Below are positions 39,146 through 48,076 of a stretch of 64,000 bases of DNA, piece after piece. The stretch covers positions 1-64,000 of the forward strand of contig NZ_JAUCZH010000004.1 in NCBI RefSeq assembly GCF_030373185.1, written 5' to 3'. Both the position numbers and the translations under genes were made by a program. How positions within the stretch are numbered: the first letter of the stretch is position 1; the number at the start of each line of letters is the position of its first letter. This DNA comes from Tabrizicola sp. GTDB taxonomy: Bacteria > Pseudomonadota > Alphaproteobacteria > Rhodobacterales > Rhodobacteraceae. The notes beneath the pieces are model-generated. The model had not been told where the DNA came from and ran no database searches. It saw only the letters and a list, made by a program, of their open reading frames with translations.

Positions 39146-40231
39146 ATGACATCAGGTGACGGCATCCTTCCCGGCCAAAAGCTGCGCGCACGCGGGGCAG
39201 GCAGCAACCGCGCCGGTCGGTTCGAGTCCCGAACCCATGAAGCGCATGACGATGGCTGGGACTTGCCAGAAGACGACCGGCTGGTCCGCACCGAGCTTCG
39301 CCTTGAACGCCTGCGGTCGGCCATCACCTACAACCGGTCCCCTGATCTGCCCTTTGACCGGTCGATCAATCCCTATCGCGGCTGCGAACATGGTTGCATC
39401 TATTGCTATGCCCGGCCAAGCCACGCCTTCCTGAACCTGTCGCCGGGCCTTGATTTCGAAACACGGCTGATCGCGCGGCCCGGCATTGCCGATGTGCTGG
39501 ACGCCGAATTGCGCCGCCCGTCCTACAAGGTGGCCCCCATCGCCATCGGCACCAACACCGACCCCTATCAGCCGGTCGAACGTGACCACGGGTTGATGCG
39601 GCAGTTGCTGGGGGTGCTGGTGGCCTTTCAGCACCCGGTTTGGATCACCACGCGCGGCACGACCATAGAACGCGACATCGATCTGATCGCGCCAATGGCG
39701 GCGGCGGGGCTGGCGGCTGTGTCGGTTTCGGTCACCACGCTGGACGAAGGCCTTGCCCGCAAGATGGAACCACGCGCGCCGTCACCGCGCCGCAGGTTGG
39801 CGATGATCCGGGCGCTGGCATCGGCGGGCATCCCGGTGCGGGTGCAGGTGTCCCCGCTGATCCCGGCGCTGACGGATCACGAACTGGAAGCCGTCATGAC
39901 AGCGGGTGCCGAGGCAGGGGCGACCTTCGCCAACTCCATCCCGCTGCGCCTGCCGATGGAGGTGGCGGACCTTTTTCGCAGCTGGCTTGAGACAACCTTC
40001 CCCGACCGCGCCCAACGCGTGATGGGCAGGGTGCGAGAGTTGCACGGCGGGCGAGATTACGACCCCGAGTTTGGCAAACGCATGACAGGACAAGGCCTGT
40101 GGGCAGACCTGATCCACCGCCGGGCCGATCTGGCGCGCAAGCGACTGGGGCTGGGAAGTGGCCTGCCACCCTTGCGGACCGATCTGTTCCGCCCGCCAGC
40201 TCGGGCGGGCGATCAACTCAGCCTGTTTTAG
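39146..40231 (+). CDS. PA0069 family radical SAM protein
   Basis: NPYRGCEHGCIYCYARPSHAFL CxxxCxxC cluster motif. Confidence 0.93.
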   Translation: MTSGDGILPGQKLRARGAGSNRAGRFESRTHEAHDDGWDLPEDDRLVRTELRLERLRSAITYNRSPDLPFDRSINPYRGCEHGCIYCYARPSHAFLNLSPGLDFETRLIARPGIADVLDAELRRPSYKVAPIAIGTNTDPYQPVERDHGLMRQLLGVLVAFQHPVWITTRGTTIERDIDLIAPMAAAGLAAVSVSVTTLDEGLARKMEPRAPSPRRRLAMIRALASAGIPVRVQVSPLIPALTDHELEAVMTAGAEAGATFANSIPLRLPMEVADLFRSWLETTFPDRAQRVMGRVRELHGGRDYDPEFGKRMTGQGLWADLIHRRADLARKRLGLGSGLPPLRTDLFRPPARAGDQLSLF

Positions 40232-40266
40232 CCACGAAGCCCGGGATTCCTTTGCGGTTTCAGATG

Positions 40267-41280
40267 CTACCCCCGACGCCCGCGCCTTTCGCGCTTTGGC
40301 TCGCCCGAGGTATCGCCCGTCCCGTCCGAGGTTGAAGAAAACCCGCCCAGCTTGGACGAGATATCCTCAAGCGTCGGGCGCGGACCCTTGGGCCGCGTCT
40401 CCAGCGCCTCACGCATCGCGCGCAGATGGTCGGGCATGGTGCCACAGCAGCCGCCGATGATCCGCGCCCCGGCATCGCGCGCCAGCACGGCATATTCCGC
40501 CATCAGTTCCGGCGTGCCGTCATAGTGGATATGGCCGTCGTGGTATTTCGGGATGCCCGCATTGCCCTTGGCAATCAGCGGTCGCTGGGTGCCGGTCGAG
40601 GCAAAGCCAAGCAGCGTGCGCATCAGGTCGGATGCCCCCACCCCGCAATTTGCCCCAAAGGCGATCGGCGGGTTTGGCAGTTTCTCTACCATTTCGGCCA
40701 TCGCGGCGGAGGTTACGCCCATCATGGTGCGGCCTGCGGTATCAAAGCTCATCGTGCCGCACCACGGCATGCCGGCCAGCGCTGCGGCTTCGGCGGCGGC
40801 GCGGTATTCTTCAAAGGCGCTGATCGTTTCGACCCAAAGGACGTCGACACCGCCAGCCTTCAACCCTTCCGCCTGTTCATGGAACATCTCGACCGCCAGC
40901 TCATGCGTCAGCGTCCCCATCGGCTCGAAGATCTCGCCCGTGGGGCCGACCGATCCCGCCACCACCACCGGGCGACCGGCCTTGTCGGCAATCTCGCGCC
41001 CGAGTTCGGCCCCGATCCGGTTCAGCTCATGCACCCGGCCTTGCGCACCGTGCAGTTTCAACCGGCTGGCATTGCCGCCGAAGGTATTGGTCAGGAAGAT
41101 ATCCGACCCCGCCTCGACCGAACCCCGGTACAGCTTGCGGATATTGTCCGGCTTGTCGGTGTTCCAGAACTCCGGCGGCTCGCCTGATTCCAGACCCATG
41201 TTGAACAGGTTAGTCCCGGTGGCCCCGTCAGCCATCAGCCAATCGCGCGAGGCGAGCATTCGGGTAAGCGCGTCGGACAT
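40267..41280 (-). CDS. betaine--homocysteine S-methyltransferase-like (homocysteine methyltransferase domain)
   Basis: DGATGTNLFNMGLESGEPPEFWN, FGANCGVG, IIGGCCGTMPDHLRAM (Zn-binding GGCCG). Confidence 0.92.
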   Translation of the reverse strand: MSDALTRMLASRDWLMADGATGTNLFNMGLESGEPPEFWNTDKPDNIRKLYRGSVEAGSDIFLTNTFGGNASRLKLHGAQGRVHELNRIGAELGREIADKAGRPVVVAGSVGPTGEIFEPMGTLTHELAVEMFHEQAEGLKAGGVDVLWVETISAFEEYRAAAEAAALAGMPWCGTMSFDTAGRTMMGVTSAAMAEMVEKLPNPPIAFGANCGVGASDLMRTLLGFASTGTQRPLIAKGNAGIPKYHDGHIHYDGTPELMAEYAVLARDAGARIIGGCCGTMPDHLRAMREALETRPKGPRPTLEDISSKLGGFSSTSDGTGDTSGEPKRERRGRRG

Positions 41281-41284
41281 GATC

Positions 41285-41350
41285 GGGATCCCTTCAGGTT
41301 AGCTTTCAGGTTTCTCTGCCATGTCAAGCGGAGAGAGGCAAATTCATATT
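41285..41350 (-). promoter_or_regulatory. candidate pseudoknotted translational leader (SAM-II/SAM-V riboswitch-like) before the BHMT gene
   Basis: Minus strand: GAAUUUGCCUCUCUCCGCUUGACAUGGCAGAGAAACCUGAAAGCUAACCUGAAGGGAUC; UUUGCC/GGCAGA plus loop GCUU/AAGC possible; SD-like AAGGGA at 3' end. Confidence 0.35.
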
Positions 41351-41451
41351 CCGCATTACATCATGGCCGCCGCCTCAACTTCAAGACCAGCGGGCGGCGG
41401 AAAGAGTTGCCATCAGCGACCGACAGCCGGACACGGAAAGTCAGGCATGCA

Positions 41452-41484
41452 AAGGGCGCGGACCGAATACGGAGCCGCGCCCTT
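41452..41484 (-). terminator. hairpin terminator downstream of the DUF1476 gene
   Basis: AAGGGCGCGG-N13-CCGCGCCCTT, 10-bp stem, about 20 nt past the stop. Confidence 0.65.
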
Positions 41485-41504
41485 CGGAGGTCAAGGACCA
41501 GTGA

Positions 41505-41819
41505 TCAGATCTCGGTCATCAGTTGTGCTTTGGCGATGGGCAGCATTTCAGCCATCTTGGCACGGATTGCGTCGGCGCTGACCTTGTCGCCAAGGTCGCC
41601 AACCAGCTTGCGCACCACATCTTCGATCCCGGCTTCCTCGAAATCTGCGTTCACGACTTCCATCGCATAGGCCGCCGCGTCATCGCCGGTCTTGCCCAGA
41701 AGTTCTGCCGCCCAGAGGCCGACCAGCTTGTTGCGCCGCGCCTCGGCCCGGAACTGCATTTCGCTGTCATGGGCGAACTTGTTTTCAAAAGCGTTCTCGC
41801 GGTCGTCAAACGTGGTCAT
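41505..41819 (-). CDS. DUF1476 protein (alphaproteobacterial F1-ATPase zeta subunit-like)
   Basis: MTTFDDRENAFENKFAHDSEMQFRAEARRNKLVGLWAAELLGK. Confidence 0.9.
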   Translation of the reverse strand: MTTFDDRENAFENKFAHDSEMQFRAEARRNKLVGLWAAELLGKTGDDAAAYAMEVVNADFEEAGIEDVVRKLVGDLGDKVSADAIRAKMAEMLPIAKAQLMTEI

Positions 41820-42035
41820 CGCGGCCCCCATGGGTTCAGGCGTGGGTTCAAGGTTTCTTTCCATATGCCCATCCGCTCGCCGCGCTGCAAGCCCCATTGG
41901 CCCCGGCGCAGCCTCCAACCCAGCCATTGCCACCCGCCTTGCGCGCCTTGCGAGCGCGCGACCCTTGGACTATAGGCCAAAGGAACACTGCGAAGGGACC
42001 AAGGGTTCCACGCAAGACCCGTCATCGGAGCATGC

Positions 42036-42788
42036 ATGGCACGGCGCAAGAAGGTCTACGAGGGCAAGGCGAAGATCCTTTACGAAGGCCCGGAACCCGG
42101 CACGCTGATCCAGTACTTCAAGGATGACAGCGCCCCCACCGTCGCGGCCCCGGCCACGCTGGAAGGCAAGGGCGTGTTGAACAATCGCCTGTCGGAATTC
42201 TTCATGACCGGGCTGAACCAGATCGGGGTGCCGACCCATTTCATCCGCCGCATCAACATGCGCGAACAACTGGTGCGGATGGCCGAGATCATTCCTCTTG
42301 AAGTGGTTGTCCGCAACTTTTCCGCCGGGCCGATGACGGCACGGCTGGGAATCCCCGAAGGCACGCAATTGCCGCGCCCCATCGTGGAATACTATTACAA
42401 GGACGAACGCCTGAACGCCCCTTTGGTGGCTGAAGAACACATCGTCGCCTTCGGCTGGGCCAACCAGCAGGATCTTGACGACATCATCGCGCTGGCGCTT
42501 CGGGTGAATGATTTTCTGTCCGGCGTGATGATGGGTGTCGGCATCCGGCTGGCTGATTTCAAGATCGAAGTCGGCCGGGTCTGGGATGGCGACTACATGC
42601 GCCTGATCGTGGCCGACGAGATCAGCCCCGACAACTGCCGCTTGTGGGATATGCGTCTGCCCGAACGCCCCGATGGAACCCTGCCCGATCCGCAACCGAT
42701 GTCGGATGTCTATTCCGAACTGGCGCGGAGGCTTGGCGTCATGCCGTCAAACGTGACCCATACCACCAAGCCGACCTTGATCAACTGA
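42036..42788 (+). CDS. purC: phosphoribosylaminoimidazolesuccinocarboxamide synthase
   Basis: KKVYEGKAKILYEGPEPGTLIQYFKDDSAPT; EVGRVWDGDYMRLIVADEISPDNCRLWD. Confidence 0.97.
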   Translation: MARRKKVYEGKAKILYEGPEPGTLIQYFKDDSAPTVAAPATLEGKGVLNNRLSEFFMTGLNQIGVPTHFIRRINMREQLVRMAEIIPLEVVVRNFSAGPMTARLGIPEGTQLPRPIVEYYYKDERLNAPLVAEEHIVAFGWANQQDLDDIIALALRVNDFLSGVMMGVGIRLADFKIEVGRVWDGDYMRLIVADEISPDNCRLWDMRLPERPDGTLPDPQPMSDVYSELARRLGVMPSNVTHTTKPTLIN

Positions 42789-42798
42789 CCTGCCCCCA

Positions 42799-42837
42799 GC
42801 GACAAGATTCTGCGACAAGATTCTGCAACAAGATTTT
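42799..42837. repeat. three tandem 13-bp units (GCGACAAGATTCT x2, GCAACAAGATTTT)
   Basis: Read directly downstream of purC. Confidence 0.9.
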
Positions 42838-42926
42838 GCGCCGAAGCATCCTTGCGCCGGGACCATCCTCTTGCCCCCTGCCCGCCCCTTCGCTAAGGAC
42901 GGGCGAGACCAATCCCGGAGGCCCCG

Positions 42927-43166
42927 ATGAAAGCCCGCGTCACCGTCATGCTGAAATCCGGCGTCCTTGATCCGCAGGGCGAGGCTGTGCGCCACGCGCT
43001 TGGTTCCCTGGGGTTTCAGGGCGTGAACGGCGTGCGTCAGGGCAAGGTGATCGAGCTTGACCTGACCCAGACCGATCCCGCCAAGGCCGAGGCCGAGGTT
43101 CAGGCGATGTGCGAAAAGCTGCTCGCCAATACAGTGATCGAAAGCTACCGGGTCGAGATACTCTGA
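42927..43166 (+). CDS. purS: phosphoribosylformylglycinamidine synthase subunit PurS
   Basis: 79 aa; MKARVTVMLKSGVLDPQGEAVRHALGSLGFQGVNGVRQGKVIEL. Confidence 0.95.
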   Translation: MKARVTVMLKSGVLDPQGEAVRHALGSLGFQGVNGVRQGKVIELDLTQTDPAKAEAEVQAMCEKLLANTVIESYRVEIL

Positions 43167-43187
43167 TTGCCTGAAAGGCATGCGGCT

Positions 43188-44600
43188 TCATGCGACCCAG
43201 ATCGGGTCGCGTTTTGGAAAGCGGCAACTGACCCGCAGACCACGCCCTCCCGTGCCGGGCAGGAAGGCGCAACCTGCGCCGAAAAGTGCGGCGATCTCAC
43301 CGACGATTGCCAACCCCAGACCATACCCCCCCGCACCGGAGTCAGTGTCGGCCCCCATCTGCCGCGCCATACGTTGCGGTTGAGCGGTTGACCCAAGCTG
43401 CGCCAGACGATCAGGCGGCAAGCCCGGTCCGTTGTCCTCGACCTCAAGGACAACCGAATCCGGCTCTGGTCTGACCCGCACCGTGACCACCGCGCCAGCG
43501 CCGCCGTAGCGCAGGGCGTTATCCAGAAGGTTGCGCAGAAGTTCGGATACCAGCACCGGCTCGGCCATCACCTCGGCTTCGCCTGGCCCCTCATACCCAA
43601 GGTCGATACCCGCCTCTGCCGCGCGCGGCAGCACCTCGCCGGCAAGGTCGCGCGCAAGCCCGGCAAGGTCGACTGGGCCGGGCGTCAACCCGGTCGCCGC
43701 CGCATCAACCCGCGCCAGCGCCAGTAGCTGCGCCAGCACCCGTTCCGCCCGCACAAGGGCCGCATCGGCCTTGTCCAGTGCAGCCGCGGCCTGCGCGCTG
43801 TCGCCCGCGCGGCGGGCCAGCGCCAGCTGGGTGCGCAGGGTCGCCAATGGCGTGCGCAACTGATGGCTGGCATTCCCGGTAAAGTGCCGCAGCGCCGCCA
43901 CCGCGCTTTCCAGCCTCGCCATGAAGCTGTTTATCGCCCGGGCAAGCGGGGCTGCCTCGACCGGCACGTCTGCCGTCAGCGGTCGCAGATCGTCGGGTGT
44001 GCGTTCGGCAATCGCGGCACCCAGCCGGTCCAACGGACGAAAGGCCAATGTCACCGCCAGCCAGACCAGCGTCACCGTGCAGAGCATCAACGCAAGGATC
44101 CGCAGCGCTGACCGGATCAGGATCGTCCGCGCCAGTTCGGACCGCGCCAGCGTCGATTCCGCCACCGTCACCGTGAAGGCCACCGCCTCCGACCCGGTCG
44201 AGATGCGCCGCAACAGCGTGGCGCTGCGGATCGGCACCGCGCCGAAGAACCCGTCGGAAAAGCCGATCCCCTCCGCCCCCAGCGCAACAAGCGGCAAGGC
44301 CTCGTAACCTGTCAGGAACTGCCCGGCAGGTGCGTCCACCCGGTAAAACACCTGATCCTCGGCCGCCGAGGCCAGCATTTCCAACGCGGAAAACGGCACG
44401 TCCACTTCCAGCCCGCCGCCTTCGTCCACCGTCACCCGTTCGGCAATCGCAAGGGCAGAGCCTTCCAGCACCCGGTCCGAGAGCCCCTGCGCGGTCCGCA
44501 CCGCCTCGCGCCATGTATCGACCAGCGCAATGACGCCCAGCGCGGTGGTGGCCAGCGTCAGCCACACCAGCAGCCGACGCCGCAGGGAATAGCTGCTCAT
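43188..44600 (-). CDS. sensor histidine kinase, TctE-like
   Basis: TctE-type N-terminal sensor; H-box NASHQLRTPLATLRTQ; N/G boxes. Confidence 0.88.
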   Translation of the reverse strand: MSSYSLRRRLLVWLTLATTALGVIALVDTWREAVRTAQGLSDRVLEGSALAIAERVTVDEGGGLEVDVPFSALEMLASAAEDQVFYRVDAPAGQFLTGYEALPLVALGAEGIGFSDGFFGAVPIRSATLLRRISTGSEAVAFTVTVAESTLARSELARTILIRSALRILALMLCTVTLVWLAVTLAFRPLDRLGAAIAERTPDDLRPLTADVPVEAAPLARAINSFMARLESAVAALRHFTGNASHQLRTPLATLRTQLALARRAGDSAQAAAALDKADAALVRAERVLAQLLALARVDAAATGLTPGPVDLAGLARDLAGEVLPRAAEAGIDLGYEGPGEAEVMAEPVLVSELLRNLLDNALRYGGAGAVVTVRVRPEPDSVVLEVEDNGPGLPPDRLAQLGSTAQPQRMARQMGADTDSGAGGYGLGLAIVGEIAALFGAGCAFLPGTGGRGLRVSCRFPKRDPIWVA

Positions 44601-45274
44601 CCCCCCTCCGCCGGCTTTTCAAGCAGATAGCCAAGCCCCCGCGCCGTGCGCAAGACCAGGCCGAAAGGCGCAATGCGGCGGCGCAGGCGTGAGACATATT
44701 GTTCAATCGCATTGTCGGACAGAAGATCGTCCAATGAGGTCAGCGACTGCACGATCGCCTCTTTTGTCACCACCTTGCCCGCGCGCAGGAAGAACAGTTC
44801 CAACAGCGCGCGTTCACGGGGTGGCAGGTCCAGATCGACATCCTCAGCCCGAAACTGCCGCGTTGTCAGGTCCAGTGTCACCCCACCCAGCCGGACAAGC
44901 GAAGACTTCAACCCCGCCTGCCGCCGCAAAAGCGACCGGACCCGCGCCTCGAACTCGCGCACGTCAAAGGGTTTGGCCATGTAGTCATCGGCCCCAAGAT
45001 CAAGCCCACGGACCCGTTCTTCCGGCGCACCCCGCGCGGTCAGGATCATCACGGCGGGCGAAGGCGTGCGGGCGCGAATCCGGCGCAAAAGGCTTAGCCC
45101 GTCCAGCCCGGGCAGGTTCAGATCAAGGATCACCAGTTCAAACTGTTCGGCACGCAGCAGGGCTTCGGCGGCCAGCCCATCATGCACACAATCGACCGCA
45201 TGGCCCGACCCGGCCAGAAGTGCGGTCAGCGCCTCGGCCAATGGCAGATCATCCTCGACAAGCAAAAGGCGCAT
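44597..45274 (-). CDS. response regulator, TctD-like (OmpR family)
   Basis: MRLLLVEDDLPLAEALTALL; ILDLNLPGLDGLSLL; OmpR-type wHTH. Confidence 0.92.
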   Translation of the reverse strand: MRLLLVEDDLPLAEALTALLAGSGHAVDCVHDGLAAEALLRAEQFELVILDLNLPGLDGLSLLRRIRARTPSPAVMILTARGAPEERVRGLDLGADDYMAKPFDVREFEARVRSLLRRQAGLKSSLVRLGGVTLDLTTRQFRAEDVDLDLPPRERALLELFFLRAGKVVTKEAIVQSLTSLDDLLSDNAIEQYVSRLRRRIAPFGLVLRTARGLGYLLEKPAEGG

Positions 45275-45444
45275 CGTTTCCCCCGGGGTCAAAGCCTAAT
45301 GCAGGCTTAAAGAAATCGAAAGCCATCCATCCAATGGGCAGGGACGCGTCTTTCACAAGGAAATCCCCCTTGGGAATCAAGCTGAACTCCGCAGGCATGC
45401 GTCAACGCTTGAGCGTGGCCCCGGCTTCGGGCAGGCTCTGGCCC

Positions 45445-46500
45445 ATGTGGCGCTTCATTTCCGTGCTTCTTGGTCTGGCCTCTGTCGCGGGGGCGGAACC
45501 GACGCATTACCCCGCACCGGGGAATGGGCGCGATGTGCTGTCCATCTATTCCACCCTTGATCAACCCCTTGCCACGCCACTGATCATGGCCTTTCAGGCC
45601 CGCAACCCCGGCGTGACCGTCATATACGACGATCTACTTGCTGCCGACATCGCCACAAGGGTGATCGGCGAAACCGATGCTGGCACCGCAACCGCCGATT
45701 TCGTGTTTTCCTCGGGCATGGACCTTCAGGTCAAGCTGACCAATGACGGCTACGCCCAGCCGGTCTCGGTGCCACTGGCCCGCGACTGGCCCGATTGGGC
45801 AAACTGGCGTGACATGGCCTTTGCCCTCACCTTCGAGCCGGGGGTTCTGGTCTGGCACAAGCCCTCGTTCCCCGACGGCCCGCCCGAATCGCGGCTGGAG
45901 GTGATCGACTGGCTGTCGCGCCCGCAAGCCATGGGTCGGATCGGCACCTATGATGTGACACGGTCAGCGGTGGGCTATCTTTACCTTGCGCGCGACGCCG
46001 AACATTTCGCGGACATCTGGTCGCTTGTCGCGGCGATGGGGCGGGCTGGCTTGCAGACCTTTGCCACCAGTCAGGACATCATCGACCGGGTAGCGGACGG
46101 GCGGCTGGCGCTTGGCTACAACATCCTCGGCTCTTACGCCGATGCCCGCGCGCGCAGCGAACCGAACCTTGGGTTGCTGCTGCTCAAGGATTTCACCGTG
46201 GTCGTAAGCCGTGTCGGCCTTGTGCCGCGCGCCGCGGCAAGACCGGACCTTGGCACTGATTTTCTTGCCTTTCTGATGGGGCGTGAAGGTCAGACCATCA
46301 TGGCCGACCAGCTTCGGCTTGCCGCCATCTCGCTTGAGGTGTCGGGCGACAATTCGGCCCGGGCAATGGAGGCGGCCTTGGGTGAACAGCTTCGCCCGGT
46401 TCCGGTCAGCCCCGGCCTTCTGGCCTATCTTGACCAGTCCAAGCGCGCGCGGCTGATTGCCCGCTGGACAGCGGCCCTGCAAGGGGCCGCGCCGCCCTGA
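45445..46500 (+). CDS. extracellular solute-binding protein (ABC Fe3+/PgtC-like)
   Basis: Signal peptide; DVLSIYSTLDQPLATPLIMAFQARNPGVTVIYDDLLAADIATRVIGE; no ABC permease or ATPase adjacent. Confidence 0.88.
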   Translation: MWRFISVLLGLASVAGAEPTHYPAPGNGRDVLSIYSTLDQPLATPLIMAFQARNPGVTVIYDDLLAADIATRVIGETDAGTATADFVFSSGMDLQVKLTNDGYAQPVSVPLARDWPDWANWRDMAFALTFEPGVLVWHKPSFPDGPPESRLEVIDWLSRPQAMGRIGTYDVTRSAVGYLYLARDAEHFADIWSLVAAMGRAGLQTFATSQDIIDRVADGRLALGYNILGSYADARARSEPNLGLLLLKDFTVVVSRVGLVPRAAARPDLGTDFLAFLMGREGQTIMADQLRLAAISLEVSGDNSARAMEAALGEQLRPVPVSPGLLAYLDQSKRARLIARWTAALQGAAPP

Positions 46501-46531
46501 TCCAAGGCCGGCGCGCCACTGGCTGCCAGAC

Positions 46532-46551
46532 CCTGTCAGCTTCCTGACAGG
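46532..46551. promoter_or_regulatory. inverted repeat CCTGTCAG-CTTC-CTGACAGG upstream of tctC (operator or terminator hairpin)
   Basis: 8-bp perfect arms, 4-nt spacer; 91 nt before the tctC ATG. Confidence 0.5.
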
Positions 46552-46642
46552 TTTCTGTGTTGCACTTGGCCCATGGGACCGGCGCGAGGAGGCGCCGCCC
46601 GGCACTGATCCGGCACCAAGTGTGCCACGGGAGGAGAAAGAC

Positions 46643-47587
46643 ATGAAACACGCCATTCTTGGCGCGGCCTTTGCCGTTGCCACCGCCACCGCTGCTTTTG
46701 CAGAGAACTATGTCATCATGGCCCCGGCGGCGCCCGGCGGCGGATGGGACGCGACGGCGCGCACGCTTCAGGAAGTGATGGTTGCCGAAGGTATCTCGGG
46801 CAATGTGCAGGTCCAGAACGTTCCCGGCGCGGGCGGCACCGTTGGGCTGGCCCAGTTTGCCGCATCAACTTCGGGCGATGCCACGCAATTGATCGTCGGT
46901 GGCTATGTGATGGTTGGCGCGATCCTGACCAACGCGTCACCCGTGTCCTTGGCCGATGTCACCCCCATCGCCCGTCTGACCGGCGAGGCCGTGGCCATCG
47001 CCGTCCCCACCGCTTCAGAACTCCAGACCATCAACGATCTGGTCGAGATGATGAAAGCCGATCCGGGCGCCGTTTCCTGGGCGGGTGGTTCTGCGGGTGG
47101 GGTTGACCACATCACCGTAGGCCTTCTGGCCAAGGCAGCCGGGATCGACCCGACCAAGATCAACTACGTCGCCTTTTCCGGTGGCGGCGAAGCACTTGCC
47201 GCGATCCTTGGCAATCAGGTGACGGCGGGCATCTCGGGCGTGGGTGAATTCCTTCCCCAGGTCGAGGCCGGCTCGATGCGGATCCTTGCGGTGTCCACCG
47301 ATACCCGCTGGCCCGGAACCGATGCACCGACGCTGATGGAATCGGGCTATGACGTGAACGTCCAGAACTGGCGCATGATCGCTGCGGCCCCCGGCCTGTC
47401 GGATGAGCAAAAGGCTGCTGTTCTGGCCGATATCGACACGCTGGCAAAGTCGGCGGGCTGGAAATCGGCGCTGGAAACGAAGAACTGGGCCGACACCTAC
47501 CTTGCCGGTGCTGACTTCGAAGCGCAGCTCGCCAAGGAGATCGAGGCCACGACCGCGATCCTCAAGGACATCGGTCTGGTGCAATGA
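46643..47587 (+). CDS. tctC: tripartite tricarboxylate transporter substrate-binding protein
   Basis: YVIMAPAAPGGGWDATARTLQEVM; VQNVPGAGGTVGLAQF. Confidence 0.93.
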   Translation: MKHAILGAAFAVATATAAFAENYVIMAPAAPGGGWDATARTLQEVMVAEGISGNVQVQNVPGAGGTVGLAQFAASTSGDATQLIVGGYVMVGAILTNASPVSLADVTPIARLTGEAVAIAVPTASELQTINDLVEMMKADPGAVSWAGGSAGGVDHITVGLLAKAAGIDPTKINYVAFSGGGEALAAILGNQVTAGISGVGEFLPQVEAGSMRILAVSTDTRWPGTDAPTLMESGYDVNVQNWRMIAAAPGLSDEQKAAVLADIDTLAKSAGWKSALETKNWADTYLAGADFEAQLAKEIEATTAILKDIGLVQ

Positions 47588-48072
47588 CCGGACAATCCGG
47601 AACCGGACGCCGCCCCGATGGGGCGGCGTTCATCATCGCGGCCCTGCTGGCGGGCTTTGGCGCGGTTCTGTTGTGGGATGCCAGCACAATTCCCGACCGG
47701 GGCGGCTATGCCGGGATCGGCCCGGCCGCCATGCCCAAGGTGGTGGGATGGGGGCTGATCGTCCTTGCTGCCGCGACGTTTCTTGGGGCCTTCCGGGGCA
47801 GGCTGGCCGACGTGCCGCGCCAGAACCCGGTGCCACTGATCCTGATCGGGGGTGGCCTTGTCCTGCAAATCGCGCTTTTGAACGTCGTCGGCTTTTCGCT
47901 GGCCACCGGCATTCTTTTCGCCGCCACCGCCGCCGCCTTCGGCAAGCGCAACCTGTTGGTGACGCTGCCAATCGGCACCGCCCTTGCCTTCGGGCTTTAC
48001 GGCCTTTTCGACGGCATCCTGCGGCTGAACCTGCCGGGCGGACTGCTTGAAACGCTGATCTACGGGGGCTGA
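47584..48072 (+). CDS. tctB: tripartite tricarboxylate transporter TctB family protein
   Basis: Four-TM-like 162 aa protein between tctC and tctA; ATGA overlap. Confidence 0.88.
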   Translation: MTGQSGTGRRPDGAAFIIAALLAGFGAVLLWDASTIPDRGGYAGIGPAAMPKVVGWGLIVLAAATFLGAFRGRLADVPRQNPVPLILIGGGLVLQIALLNVVGFSLATGILFAATAAAFGKRNLLVTLPIGTALAFGLYGLFDGILRLNLPGGLLETLIYGG

Positions 48073-48076
48073 TCCA

